The notes below the pieces were generated by a model. The model had not been told where the DNA came from. It did not search any database and was given only the letters and a program-made list of their open reading frames with translations. From positions 1 to 5,596 of the forward strand of contig JALWRV010000228.1 of NCBI GenBank assembly GCA_027080545.1: a DNA stretch of 5,596 nucleotides, given 5' to 3'. Below, one piece after another: positions 1 to 5,596 of this stretch. Position 1 is the stretch's first letter. Every line of letters starts with the position of its first letter. This stretch comes from Parvularculaceae bacterium (GTDB taxonomy: Bacteria; Pseudomonadota; Alphaproteobacteria; Caulobacterales; Parvularculaceae). A program made the position numbers and the translations under genes.

Positions 1-125
1 TGTTCTTTGTCATTAAGGCGATCAATGTGGCGAAGAAAAAGGAAGAAGAAGCCCCGGCCGCCCCGCCAGAACCATCCAAGACAGAAGTCTTGTTGGCAGA
101 AATTCGCGATGCGTTGAAAAAATAA
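1..125 (+). CDS. mscL: MscL large-conductance mechanosensitive channel, C-terminal part only
   Basis: This is the 3' end of a gene that begins before the window. The reading frame starts with the codon at base 3 and gives 40 residues before a TAA. The fragment opens with the end of a membrane helix (FFVIKAIN), continues with a Lys/Glu-rich stretch and an Ala/Pro linker, and ends in EVLLAEIRDALKK. That order is the known end of MscL: end of TM2, charged cluster, Pro/Ala linker, then the short amphipathic helix of the cytoplasmic bundle, which in E. coli reads EEVLLTEIRDLL. MscL is a homopentameric inner-membrane channel that opens under high membrane tension to release solutes during hypo-osmotic shock. 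The pore helix TM1 is outside the window, so completeness cannot be judged. An intrinsic terminator follows 24 bases after the stop, so the gene is probably transcribed separately from lepA. Confidence 0.9.
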   Translation, partial: FFVIKAINVAKKKEEEAPAAPPEPSKTEVLLAEIRDALKK

Positions 126-149
126 CCACAAAACCACCGAACAATGAAT

Positions 150-180
150 CCCGACCCAATATTTGGGTCGGGTTTTATTT
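150..180 (+). terminator. Intrinsic (rho-independent) terminator after mscL
   Basis: A 10-bp perfect stem (arms 150-159 and 163-172, CCCGACCCAA against TTGGGTCGGG) closes a 3-base loop and is followed directly by the T-rich run TTTTATTT. It lies 24 bases after the mscL stop. The T-run is only on the plus-strand 3' side, so the terminator acts on rightward transcription and separates mscL from lepA. Confidence 0.92.
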
Positions 181-192
181 GATGAAAATTGA

Positions 193-221
193 TTGCTGTT
201 TTGGCCGTCCCCCTCTATATC
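193..221 (+). promoter_or_regulatory. Possible sigma-70-type promoter for lepA
   Basis: TTGCTG (193-198) and TATATC (216-221) are separated by 17 bases, matching 3 of 6 and 4 of 6 consensus positions. The location is sensible, just after the mscL terminator and before lepA. Transcription would start near base 228, only about four bases before the lepA ATG, giving an almost leaderless message. That would fit the lack of any Shine-Dalgarno-like sequence there. The match is weak and the assignment is inference. Confidence 0.3.
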
Positions 222-231
222 GTGGCCTCTT

Positions 232-2034
232 ATGACAGACCTTTCCCACATTCGGAATTTCTCCATCATCGCCCATATTGACCATGGCAAATCGACCTTG
301 GCTGATCGGCTCATTCAGTTCACTGGCGGGCTTACAGACCGTGAGATGAAAGAGCAGGTGCTTGATAATATGGAGTTGGAGCGCGAGCGCGGCATCACCA
401 TCAAGGCGCAATCTGTGCGGCTGTCCTATACGGCCAAAAATGGCGAAACCTATACCCTCAATCTCATCGATACGCCGGGCCATGTGGATTTTGCCTATGA
501 GGTTTCGCGCTCTTTGTCGGCGGTGGAAGGCTCGCTATTGGTGGTGGATGCGTCTCAAGGGGTGGAGGCGCAAACCCTCGCCAATGTCTATCAGGCGATT
601 GATGTGGATCACGAGATTGTGCCGGTGTTGAATAAAATTGATTTACCTGCAGCAGAGCCGGAACGTATTCAACAGCAAATCGAAGATGTTATCGGTATTG
701 ATGCTGCCGATGCGGTTATGATTTCCGCCAAAACCGGTCTTGGCATCGAAGATGTGCTGGAAGCGGTGGTCAACCGGTTGCCGCCCCCCAAGGGCGAGCG
801 GCAAGCCCCTCTAAAAGCACTGTTGGTGGATAGTTGGTATGACGCTTATCTCGGCGTGGTGGTGATGGTGCGGGTGATCGATGGCGTGCTTAAAAAGGGG
901 ATGAAAGTGCGGATGATGGCGGCCAAAGCGACTTATTTGGTCGATCAAGTTGGTGCCTTTAATCCCAAACGGATCAATCTAGAAGCCCTCGGCCCTGGGG
1001 ATATTGGTTTTTTCACGGGCCAGATCAAACAGGTGGCTGATACGCGCGTGGGCGATACCATCACCGATGAAAAAAATATCTGCGAAGAAGCCTTGCCGGG
1101 GTTTAAGCCCGCCCAGCCCGTGGTTTTTTGCGGCCTGTTTCCGGTAGATAGTGCGCAGTTTGAAGATTTGCGCGAAGCCATAGCGCGTCTACGACTGAAT
1201 GATGCTTCCTTCGAGTTCGAGATGGAAACCTCAGCGGCGTTGGGTTTCGGGTTTCGCTGCGGGTTTTTGGGGCTATTGCATTTAGAGATTATTCGCGAGC
1301 GTCTGGAGCGTGAATTTAATATTGATCTCATCACCACCGCTCCTTCTGTTATCTACCAGATAACCCTGACCGATGGCACGCAAATGGAATTACACAATCC
1401 GGCGGATATGCCGGACGTGGTGAAGATTGATCGCATTGAAGAGCCATGGATTAAAGCCACGGTGATGGTGCCGGATGATTATTTGGGCGCAGTGTTGAAA
1501 CTATGTGAGGACCGTCGCGGCATTCAAAAAGACCTTACCTATGCAGGTAGTCGCGCCATGGTGGTGTATGAGCTGCCTTTGAACGAGGTGGTGTTTGATT
1601 TCTATGATCGATTGAAATCCATCACCAAAGGTTATGCCAGCTTTGATTATCAAATTATCGAATATCGTCCGGAAAATTTGGTAAAGATGCAAATATTGGT
1701 CAATGAAGAGCCGGTCGATGCTTTGTCGATTATTGTACATCGAGATCGGGCGGAAATGCGCGGTCGCGCCATGTGCGAAAAATTGAAAGACCTCATCCCC
1801 CGCCATCAGTTCAAAATTCCCATCCAAGCGGCCATTGGTGGGCGGGTGATCGCCCGCGAAACCATTTCAGCTTTGCGCAAAGATGTGACGGCGAAATGCT
1901 ATGGCGGCGATGCCACCCGCAAGCGTAAATTGCTCGACAAGCAAAAGGCGGGCAAAAAGAAAATGCGTCAATTTGGCCGCGTCGACATTCCCCAAGAGGC
2001 CTTTATCAAGGCCCTGAAAATGGAAGATAATTAG
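232..2034 (+). CDS. lepA: LepA / elongation factor 4, ribosome-associated translational GTPase
   Basis: LepA (EF4) is a GTPase that binds the ribosome; it has been described as a back-translocase and as a factor in initiation or 30S biogenesis. All GTPase motifs are present: G1 AHIDHGKST (14-22), the G2 region RERGITIK (51-58), G3 DTPGH (80-84, with the catalytic-type His84), G4 NKID (134-137) and G5 SAKTG (165-169). The EF-G-like domains II, III and V follow. The LepA-specific C-terminal domain ends in a very basic stretch (about 560-600, including RKRKLLDKQKAGKKKMRQFGRV, split by family-typical spacing) thought to contact tRNA and rRNA. The length of 600 residues is normal and nothing is truncated. 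The ATG at 232 was chosen because MTDLSHIRNFSIIAHIDHG begins as LepA proteins do. An in-frame TTG at 193 would add 13 residues unlike the family. There is no clear ribosome binding site. Unlike many genomes, no lepB signal peptidase gene follows. Confidence 0.97.
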   Translation: MTDLSHIRNFSIIAHIDHGKSTLADRLIQFTGGLTDREMKEQVLDNMELERERGITIKAQSVRLSYTAKNGETYTLNLIDTPGHVDFAYEVSRSLSAVEGSLLVVDASQGVEAQTLANVYQAIDVDHEIVPVLNKIDLPAAEPERIQQQIEDVIGIDAADAVMISAKTGLGIEDVLEAVVNRLPPPKGERQAPLKALLVDSWYDAYLGVVVMVRVIDGVLKKGMKVRMMAAKATYLVDQVGAFNPKRINLEALGPGDIGFFTGQIKQVADTRVGDTITDEKNICEEALPGFKPAQPVVFCGLFPVDSAQFEDLREAIARLRLNDASFEFEMETSAALGFGFRCGFLGLLHLEIIRERLEREFNIDLITTAPSVIYQITLTDGTQMELHNPADMPDVVKIDRIEEPWIKATVMVPDDYLGAVLKLCEDRRGIQKDLTYAGSRAMVVYELPLNEVVFDFYDRLKSITKGYASFDYQIIEYRPENLVKMQILVNEEPVDALSIIVHRDRAEMRGRAMCEKLKDLIPRHQFKIPIQAAIGGRVIARETISALRKDVTAKCYGGDATRKRKLLDKQKAGKKKMRQFGRVDIPQEAFIKALKMEDN

Positions 2035-2089
2035 CGGTTGGGGGCCGCCCCGCCTTCACAGCCTTTGCGCCATGGGTTAGGTTCCTCAA

Positions 2090-3430
2090 ATGAGTGACCA
2101 AACTGTTGAAGATTTGATCGAGGCCTGCCGAGCCATGCCCAAGAGTGATGCTCTGTTTCGCACTTTGTTGCGCACAGGCAGAGAAATGGCGGCGCCTGAT
2201 ATGATTTTGAATTTTTTGCGCGAGGGAGCCAAAGGCTTTTCCCTTTCCAGTGAAACGCGCTGTGCTATTGCCGATTTTACCTTACAGATGGAAGCCCCCG
2301 ATGCCGGCTTGCTCTGGGTGGGGGACGCCATGGAAGAAGGGGTCGCGCGGGTGCGGCTATTATTGGCATGTGACAAGCGTGACGAGGCGGTCGGTCTTTA
2401 TCGTCAACTTTGTGATGCGGATAATAATAACCATCGCCCGGATCTGGATCGGGCGTTATTGGCGGTGGCGGCTTCATCCCGTCAAGGCGCAGAGATTTTT
2501 TCCTTAACGGGAGAGAAAATTGAAGAAGGTGGTGATGTGCCGCCTACGGGCTTTCAGCCAGAGCGCGAAACCATCAGTTTTGAAAATGTTGGCGGGCTGG
2601 AGGATGTTAAAAAACAAATAGCGCGCAAAATCATCATGCCGTTTCAAAAACCAAACCTGTTTCAACGCTTTCGCAAAAAAGCAGGCGGCGGGGTGCTGAT
2701 GTATGGCCCTCCGGGCTGCGGCAAAACCATGCTGGCGCGGGCAACAGCCGGCGAATGTGGGGCGCGATTTTTAAACGTAGAGATTACCAATATTCTTGAT
2801 ATGTATATTGGTGAATCGGAAAAACGGTTGGCGGCTATTTTCGATGAGGCCCGCGCGAATACACCCACGGTTTTATTTTTTGACGAATTGGAGGCGTTGG
2901 CGGCGCGGCGCAAATTTTCCCATAATAATAATGCCTCGGCCTTGGTCTCCACCTTTTTAAACGAGATGGACGGTTTTGCTGAAAATAATGAAGGTTTGCT
3001 CATTCTGGCGGCGACCAATGTGCCATGGGCGATTGATCCGGCTTTTCGACGGCCCGGTCGTTTTGACAGAATTTTGTTTGTCGCACCGCCTGACCGGGTG
3101 GCGCGGTTAGCCATATTAAAAGCGCAATTGGCCGGGCGGCCGCAAGAGGGTTTGCAATTAGATCGCCTTGTTGAACGCACTGCGGGCTTTTCCGGTGCGG
3201 ACTTGACCAATTTGGTGGAGACCGCCTGCGATATTGCCATCGAAGAGAGCATGGGGGCAGATAGGGTTGAGCCTTTGCAGCAAGATCACTTAATGGAGGC
3301 GCTGCATGAGTGTAAGCCGACCACGCTGGAATGGTTAAGCTCCGCCAAAAACTATGCTCGCTATGCCAATGAAGGGGGGCTTTATGAAGATGTGCTCGCC
3401 TTTCTCGACAAGAATGCCAAAAAGCGTTGA
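2090..3430 (+). CDS. AAA+ ATPase of the Vps4/spastin/SpoVK type, single ring, with N-terminal helical domain
   Basis: This 446-residue protein has one AAA+ module and no protease domain, so it is likely a hexameric protein remodeller or unfoldase. Residues 1-160 are helical and unlike known enzymes; about 83-115 (VARVRLLLACDKRDEAVGLY) resemble one TPR-like helix pair. The AAA domain begins near SFENVGGLEDVKKQI (163-177). It holds Walker A GPPGCGKT (206-213), a pore-loop-1-like MYIGESEK (238-245, Tyr239), Walker B FFDELEAL (263-270, Asp265/Glu266), sensor 1 Asn310 and arginine fingers in FRRPGRFD (319-326). The alpha-helical lid carries GFSGADL (366-372). The tail from 410 (TTLEWLSSAKNYARYANEGG, then LYEDVLAFL) is a conserved-looking closing segment of bacterial homologues. 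All residues needed for ATP hydrolysis are intact. The ATG at 2090 has a weak AGG eight bases upstream. The gene follows lepA by 55 bases and runs straight into the TPR gene, its probable partner. The substrate is unknown. FtsH is excluded by the absence of membrane helices and of the HEXXH zinc site. Confidence 0.9.
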   Translation: MSDQTVEDLIEACRAMPKSDALFRTLLRTGREMAAPDMILNFLREGAKGFSLSSETRCAIADFTLQMEAPDAGLLWVGDAMEEGVARVRLLLACDKRDEAVGLYRQLCDADNNNHRPDLDRALLAVAASSRQGAEIFSLTGEKIEEGGDVPPTGFQPERETISFENVGGLEDVKKQIARKIIMPFQKPNLFQRFRKKAGGGVLMYGPPGCGKTMLARATAGECGARFLNVEITNILDMYIGESEKRLAAIFDEARANTPTVLFFDELEALAARRKFSHNNNASALVSTFLNEMDGFAENNEGLLILAATNVPWAIDPAFRRPGRFDRILFVAPPDRVARLAILKAQLAGRPQEGLQLDRLVERTAGFSGADLTNLVETACDIAIEESMGADRVEPLQQDHLMEALHECKPTTLEWLSSAKNYARYANEGGLYEDVLAFLDKNAKKR

Positions 3431-3438
3431 GCCTGTTT

Positions 3439-4362
3439 ATGCACTCTGAAATGATCATCATGCGGGCCGACCATTTGCGCCAAGTGGGTAATATTTCCGG
3501 TGCGGAAAAACTATTGCGCGGCTTGTTGGGGGAAGACCCAGATAATGGTGAGGCGTTGGCCCTGCTAGCCTTGTGCACATTGGCCCGTGAAAAGCCGGCT
3601 GCTGCGCGCGGATTGGCGGATCAGGCCACCATTGCAGCCCCGGAAAGTGAATTTGCCCATCGTGTTTTGGGCATTATTCTGGATCGCCAAAAGCAATATT
3701 CACAAGCCGAAGAGGCATTAAAGATGGCCCTACATTTAAGCCCAGAAGAACCGTTGACCCATATCGCCTTGGCGCATTTTTATGAACGGCGCTCAAAAAA
3801 CAAACAGGCAGAACAATTTTACCGTTCGGCATTGGCGCTGGACCCGAATAATATAGAGGCCCTGACCCACTATGGAGATTATTTAATCGGGGTGGGGCGG
3901 GCAGATGAAGCGCGTATTTTATTGGACCAGGCAGCCAAGATTCAGCCAGACAATGGCGCGCTTATTTTGGCCTTGGGAGAGCAGGCTTTTCGGGTGGGAA
4001 ATTTAGATGAGGCCCGCGAACGGGCGCTCTGGGTGCTTTCTATCAATTCTGAAGACGCGGGGGCCTTGGCCCTGTTGGCGAAAGTAAAATTACGCCGAAA
4101 CCCTATTATGGGATTATGGTTTCAATGGGCGCTTTGGATGCAACGTTTTGACGGTAAACAGAAATTGCTTATTCTGGTCGGTCTTTATGTGGGGTTCCAA
4201 GTGCTATACCGGGTCTTGCTTGCGGGCGGGCCACCCCTAGTGCGCACTATTGTTCTTAGTGCATGGTTGGGCTTTGTGTTGTTAACTTGGATCGCGCCTT
4301 ATATTTTAGCCCGCACCATCGCCAGTGAAACCAAATCTGTGGATTTGGATAAAGGTTTTTAA
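3439..4362 (+). CDS. TPR-repeat protein with C-terminal two-helix membrane anchor
   Basis: This 307-residue protein is a tetratricopeptide-repeat scaffold with a membrane tail. Six consecutive 34-residue units fill residues 2-205. The loop prolines Pro34, Pro68, Pro102, Pro136 and Pro170 are exactly 34 apart, with Ser204 taking the sixth place. A Trp-rich basic segment (219-242, including NPIMGLWFQWALWMQRF) leads into two hydrophobic helices, about 243-262 and 268-290, joined by a short AGGPPLVR turn. Basic residues flank both outer sides, which predicts that both ends are cytoplasmic and that the TPRs face the cytosol. There is no signal peptide. TPR domains bind proteins, so an adaptor or anchor role for the preceding AAA ATPase is likely but inferred. 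The ATG at 3439 is eight bases after the ATPase stop. A TTG at 3427 overlaps that stop by four bases (TTGA) and would give 311 residues; neither start has a good ribosome binding site. Either way translation is probably coupled to the ATPase. Confidence 0.85.
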   Translation: MHSEMIIMRADHLRQVGNISGAEKLLRGLLGEDPDNGEALALLALCTLAREKPAAARGLADQATIAAPESEFAHRVLGIILDRQKQYSQAEEALKMALHLSPEEPLTHIALAHFYERRSKNKQAEQFYRSALALDPNNIEALTHYGDYLIGVGRADEARILLDQAAKIQPDNGALILALGEQAFRVGNLDEARERALWVLSINSEDAGALALLAKVKLRRNPIMGLWFQWALWMQRFDGKQKLLILVGLYVGFQVLYRVLLAGGPPLVRTIVLSAWLGFVLLTWIAPYILARTIASETKSVDLDKGF

Positions 4363-4422
4363 CGGGAACGATAATGGAAGTTTCATCGCCCCTATCTATC
4401 TAACCTCAAGTGAGAATTAACC

Positions 4423-5202
4423 ATGACAGAACTTTTTACCTTACCCAACCTGTTTACCTTGCTTATGCTGATCGCCCTGCAAGCGGTGTTGGGGTTTGAT
4501 AATCTTCTTTATATCTCGCTTGAGAGCCGACGGGTGGAGCCGTCTAAACAAAGATCCTTGCGTCAGCTTGGGATTGGGCTGGCAATTATTTTCCGACTGG
4601 TTCTTTTGTTTGTGGTGATGAAGGCGATTGATAGTCTAACCGCCCCGTTTTTTGCCATTCATTTGAAAAATATATTCCAAGGAGAGTTTAACTTTCATGC
4701 GACCATAACCTTACTTGGTGGCGGGTTCATTATGTACACGGCGTTTAAGGAAATTTTCCACCTTTTGTCCGTTGAGGATTTGGAGAATGAAAATGAAGGT
4801 GCCAAGAAGAAATCATTTGCCGGGGCGCTGTTTTTAATTGTGGCGATGAATTTGGTTTTTTCTTTTGATAGTCTTTTATCGGCCATTGCGTTGACCAAAG
4901 TTTTTTGGGTGATGGCGACAGCGATTGTCATCGGTGGCTTGTTGATGATTTGGGCGGCGGATCATGTAGCACGGTTTTTAGAACAAAACCGTGTCTATGA
5001 AATTCTCGGGCTGTTTATTTTGTTGATTGTCGGGGTGCTGCTTTTATCCGAAGGGGCGCATCTGGCGGATATGGAAATATTCGGTTTTGAAATTACCGCT
5101 ATGAGCAAAAGCACCTTCTATTTTGTTATTTTCATCATGGTGGGCATTTCGGTGATCCAGTCGCAATATCGCAACAAGCTGTTGGCAAGCCGAGAGGTCT
5201 AG
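4423..5202 (+). CDS. TerC-family integral membrane protein, probable metal-ion (manganese) exporter
   Basis: This 259-residue inner-membrane protein belongs to the TerC family. The two family acidic motifs are present in membrane helices: GFDN (24-27) near the start and NLVFSFDS (143-150) in the middle, each carrying an intramembrane Asp (26 and 149). About seven hydrophobic segments can be seen, roughly at 8-32, 50-68, 93-113, 133-155, 160-180, 192-210 and 231-246. A charged cytoplasmic-type loop (116-130, rich in Glu and Lys) splits the protein into two halves, as in TerC. Members of the family export manganese in several bacteria, and others are tied to tellurite resistance; which applies here is not shown. 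The ESRR sequence after GFDNLLYISL marks a subgroup distinct from classic TerC, which has GIDN. The ATG at 4423 has a GTGAG (4410-4414) eight bases upstream. It follows the TPR gene by 60 bases with no terminator between. No yybP-ykoY-like manganese riboswitch is recognisable in that short gap. Confidence 0.88.
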   Translation: MTELFTLPNLFTLLMLIALQAVLGFDNLLYISLESRRVEPSKQRSLRQLGIGLAIIFRLVLLFVVMKAIDSLTAPFFAIHLKNIFQGEFNFHATITLLGGGFIMYTAFKEIFHLLSVEDLENENEGAKKKSFAGALFLIVAMNLVFSFDSLLSAIALTKVFWVMATAIVIGGLLMIWAADHVARFLEQNRVYEILGLFILLIVGVLLLSEGAHLADMEIFGFEITAMSKSTFYFVIFIMVGISVIQSQYRNKLLASREV

Positions 5203-5223
5203 AGCTGAAAGGGGCGAGGGAGA

Positions 5224-5487
5224 TTAATCCAGAGGGCGAAACACCAAGGTTAAAATAACCCCAAGCCCGCCAATAATGCCCCAAAGGGGCGCGTTGAGGA
5301 CGAAATTTACCGGCTTGGCGATAAGCCCCCCATCCATATTGCCAATATCAAGGCCAAGAAGGGCGAAAATTTCCGTGGTGGTGCGAATTTCCATCACATC
5401 GCTCTCAAGGCTCGAGATAATATCAGCCCCCAACAGCGCCATGCCGATAGCGACCAGAATCCACGCCATTATGCGAAAAATACCCAT
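5224..5487 (-). CDS. Small hypothetical membrane protein with two transmembrane helices
   Basis: I do not firmly recognise this 87-residue protein. A hydrophobic helix at about 4-21 (FRIMAWILVAIGMALLGADI) is followed by an acidic, polar middle part (27-58) and a second helix at about 66-83 (APLWGIIGGLGVILTLVF) ending in RPLD. The layout recalls small conserved hypothetical inner-membrane proteins of alphaproteobacteria with an LW/PxW-type segment before the last helix, but that similarity is from memory and weak. The first helix could also be read as an uncleaved signal anchor; no lipobox cysteine is present. The ATG at 5487 was preferred to an upstream in-frame GTG at 5505 because GAGG lies eight bases before the ATG. 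The gene is convergent with terC, leaving a 21-base gap between the stops. Codon use looks like that of its neighbours. No function can be given. Confidence 0.65.
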   Translation of the reverse strand: MGIFRIMAWILVAIGMALLGADIISSLESDVMEIRTTTEIFALLGLDIGNMDGGLIAKPVNFVLNAPLWGIIGGLGVILTLVFRPLD

Positions 5488-5495
5488 GCCCCATA

Positions 5496-5499
5496 CCTC
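5496..5499 (-). promoter_or_regulatory. Shine-Dalgarno site deciding the start of the small membrane protein
   Basis: On the minus strand the sequence reads TTGAGGTATGGGGCATG, so GAGG sits eight bases before the ATG at 5487. This is standard spacing. It makes the ATG the likelier start over the GTG at 5505, which would place this motif inside the coding sequence. Confidence 0.55.
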
Positions 5500-5514
5500 A
5501 ATCACTATAAACCA

Positions 5515-5532
5515 TCAGCCCTCAAGGGCTGA
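5515..5532. repeat. Perfect 8-bp inverted repeat upstream of the small membrane protein gene
   Basis: TCAGCCCT and AGGGCTGA are exact reverse complements separated by CA. As RNA this would fold into a 7-bp GC-rich stem with a TCAA (or, on the minus strand, TTGA) loop. It lies 27 bases upstream of the minus-strand ATG. Neither side carries a proper T-run, so it is not a convincing intrinsic terminator. It could be an operator, a 5'-leader hairpin or the weak end of a gene entering from the right. The repeat is seen directly; its role is unknown. Confidence 0.5.
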
Positions 5533-5596
5533 ATCCCATATAGACAATAGGGGGCGACAGAGCGATTGGCAACAGAAGCCGATGGCCGCTTTGAGG

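Noticed and set aside
193..231. TTG at 193 as the start of lepA, adding 13 residues
   Set aside because: The added residues (LFWPSPSISWPL) do not look like a LepA N-terminus, whereas the ATG at 232 gives the standard family start and the usual 600-residue length.
2040..2051. GGGG-CCG-CCCC hairpin after lepA as a terminator
   Set aside because: The stem is only four base pairs with a three-base loop, and no T-run follows.
2662..3252. Long minus-strand open frame inside the AAA ATPase gene, and similar antisense frames in lepA
   Set aside because: Their translations show no domain or compositional sense, and they lie fully inside well-supported genes, so they are shadows of the plus-strand coding.
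2090..3430. FtsH-type protease reading of the AAA gene
   Set aside because: There are no N-terminal membrane helices and no HEXXH zinc-protease domain after the AAA module.
4345..4375. Promoter for terC from TTGGAT and GATAAT
   Set aside because: The spacing is 19 bases and the TTGGAT lies inside the TPR coding sequence; too weak to annotate, though a terC promoter in the 4363-4422 gap cannot be excluded.
5278..5290. GCCCC-AAA-GGGGC palindrome and the nearby GGTTA-AAA-TAACC (5248-5260)
   Set aside because: Both are short and lie inside the minus-strand coding sequence, and neither is followed by a T-run on the strand where it would matter; likely chance.
5504..5509. TATAGT on the minus strand as a -10 box for the small membrane protein gene
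   Set aside because: Transcription would begin inside or after the GAGG ribosome binding site, and no good -35 element is seen at the right distance.
5582..5596. ATG at 5582 as the start of a rightward gene (MAALR...)
   Set aside because: Only five codons are visible and the upstream ribosome binding site is poor; there is not enough to support a gene.

Overview
The window looks like an ordinary chromosomal stretch from a Gram-negative proteobacterium, most likely an alphaproteobacterium. This rests on the protein sequences (MscL tail, LepA, the AAA/TPR pair, the TerC protein) and on a base composition that looks close to balanced by eye. The taxonomic call is an inference; there is no rRNA or other direct marker. 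There is no sign of a phage, transposon, CRISPR array or tRNA.

Layout from left to right. Bases 1-125 are the last 40 codons of a large-conductance mechanosensitive channel gene (mscL), closed by a textbook intrinsic terminator at 150-180. A short promoter-like region follows, then lepA (EF4), a complete 600-residue translational GTPase at 232-2034. After a 55-base gap comes a 446-residue single-ring AAA+ ATPase of the Vps4/spastin/SpoVK type (2090-3430). Tightly coupled to it is a TPR protein with a two-helix membrane tail (3439-4362, or from an overlapping TTG at 3427). After 60 bases comes a TerC-family integral membrane protein (4423-5202). These four genes lie on the plus strand with short gaps and no convincing terminator between them, so they could be read as one transcript. 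A small two-helix membrane protein lies convergently on the minus strand (5224-5487). The last ~90 bases hold a perfect 8-bp inverted repeat and no gene that can be assigned.

How the genes may work together. LepA and MscL are general housekeeping functions and need no link to the rest. The AAA ATPase and the TPR protein are the most system-like part. The ATPase has every catalytic element of a hexameric protein-remodelling motor. Its partner carries six 34-residue TPR units in exact register, followed by a membrane hairpin predicted to leave the TPRs in the cytoplasm. The simplest model is a membrane-tethered remodelling machine in which the TPR protein is anchor and substrate or ATPase adaptor. 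Its substrate is unknown. The TerC protein next door, from a family linked to metal export (manganese), may be co-transcribed but has no shown functional tie.

Gene assignments are strong for mscL, lepA, the AAA domain, the TPR domain and TerC. Promoters and the functional link between AAA, TPR and TerC are tentative.
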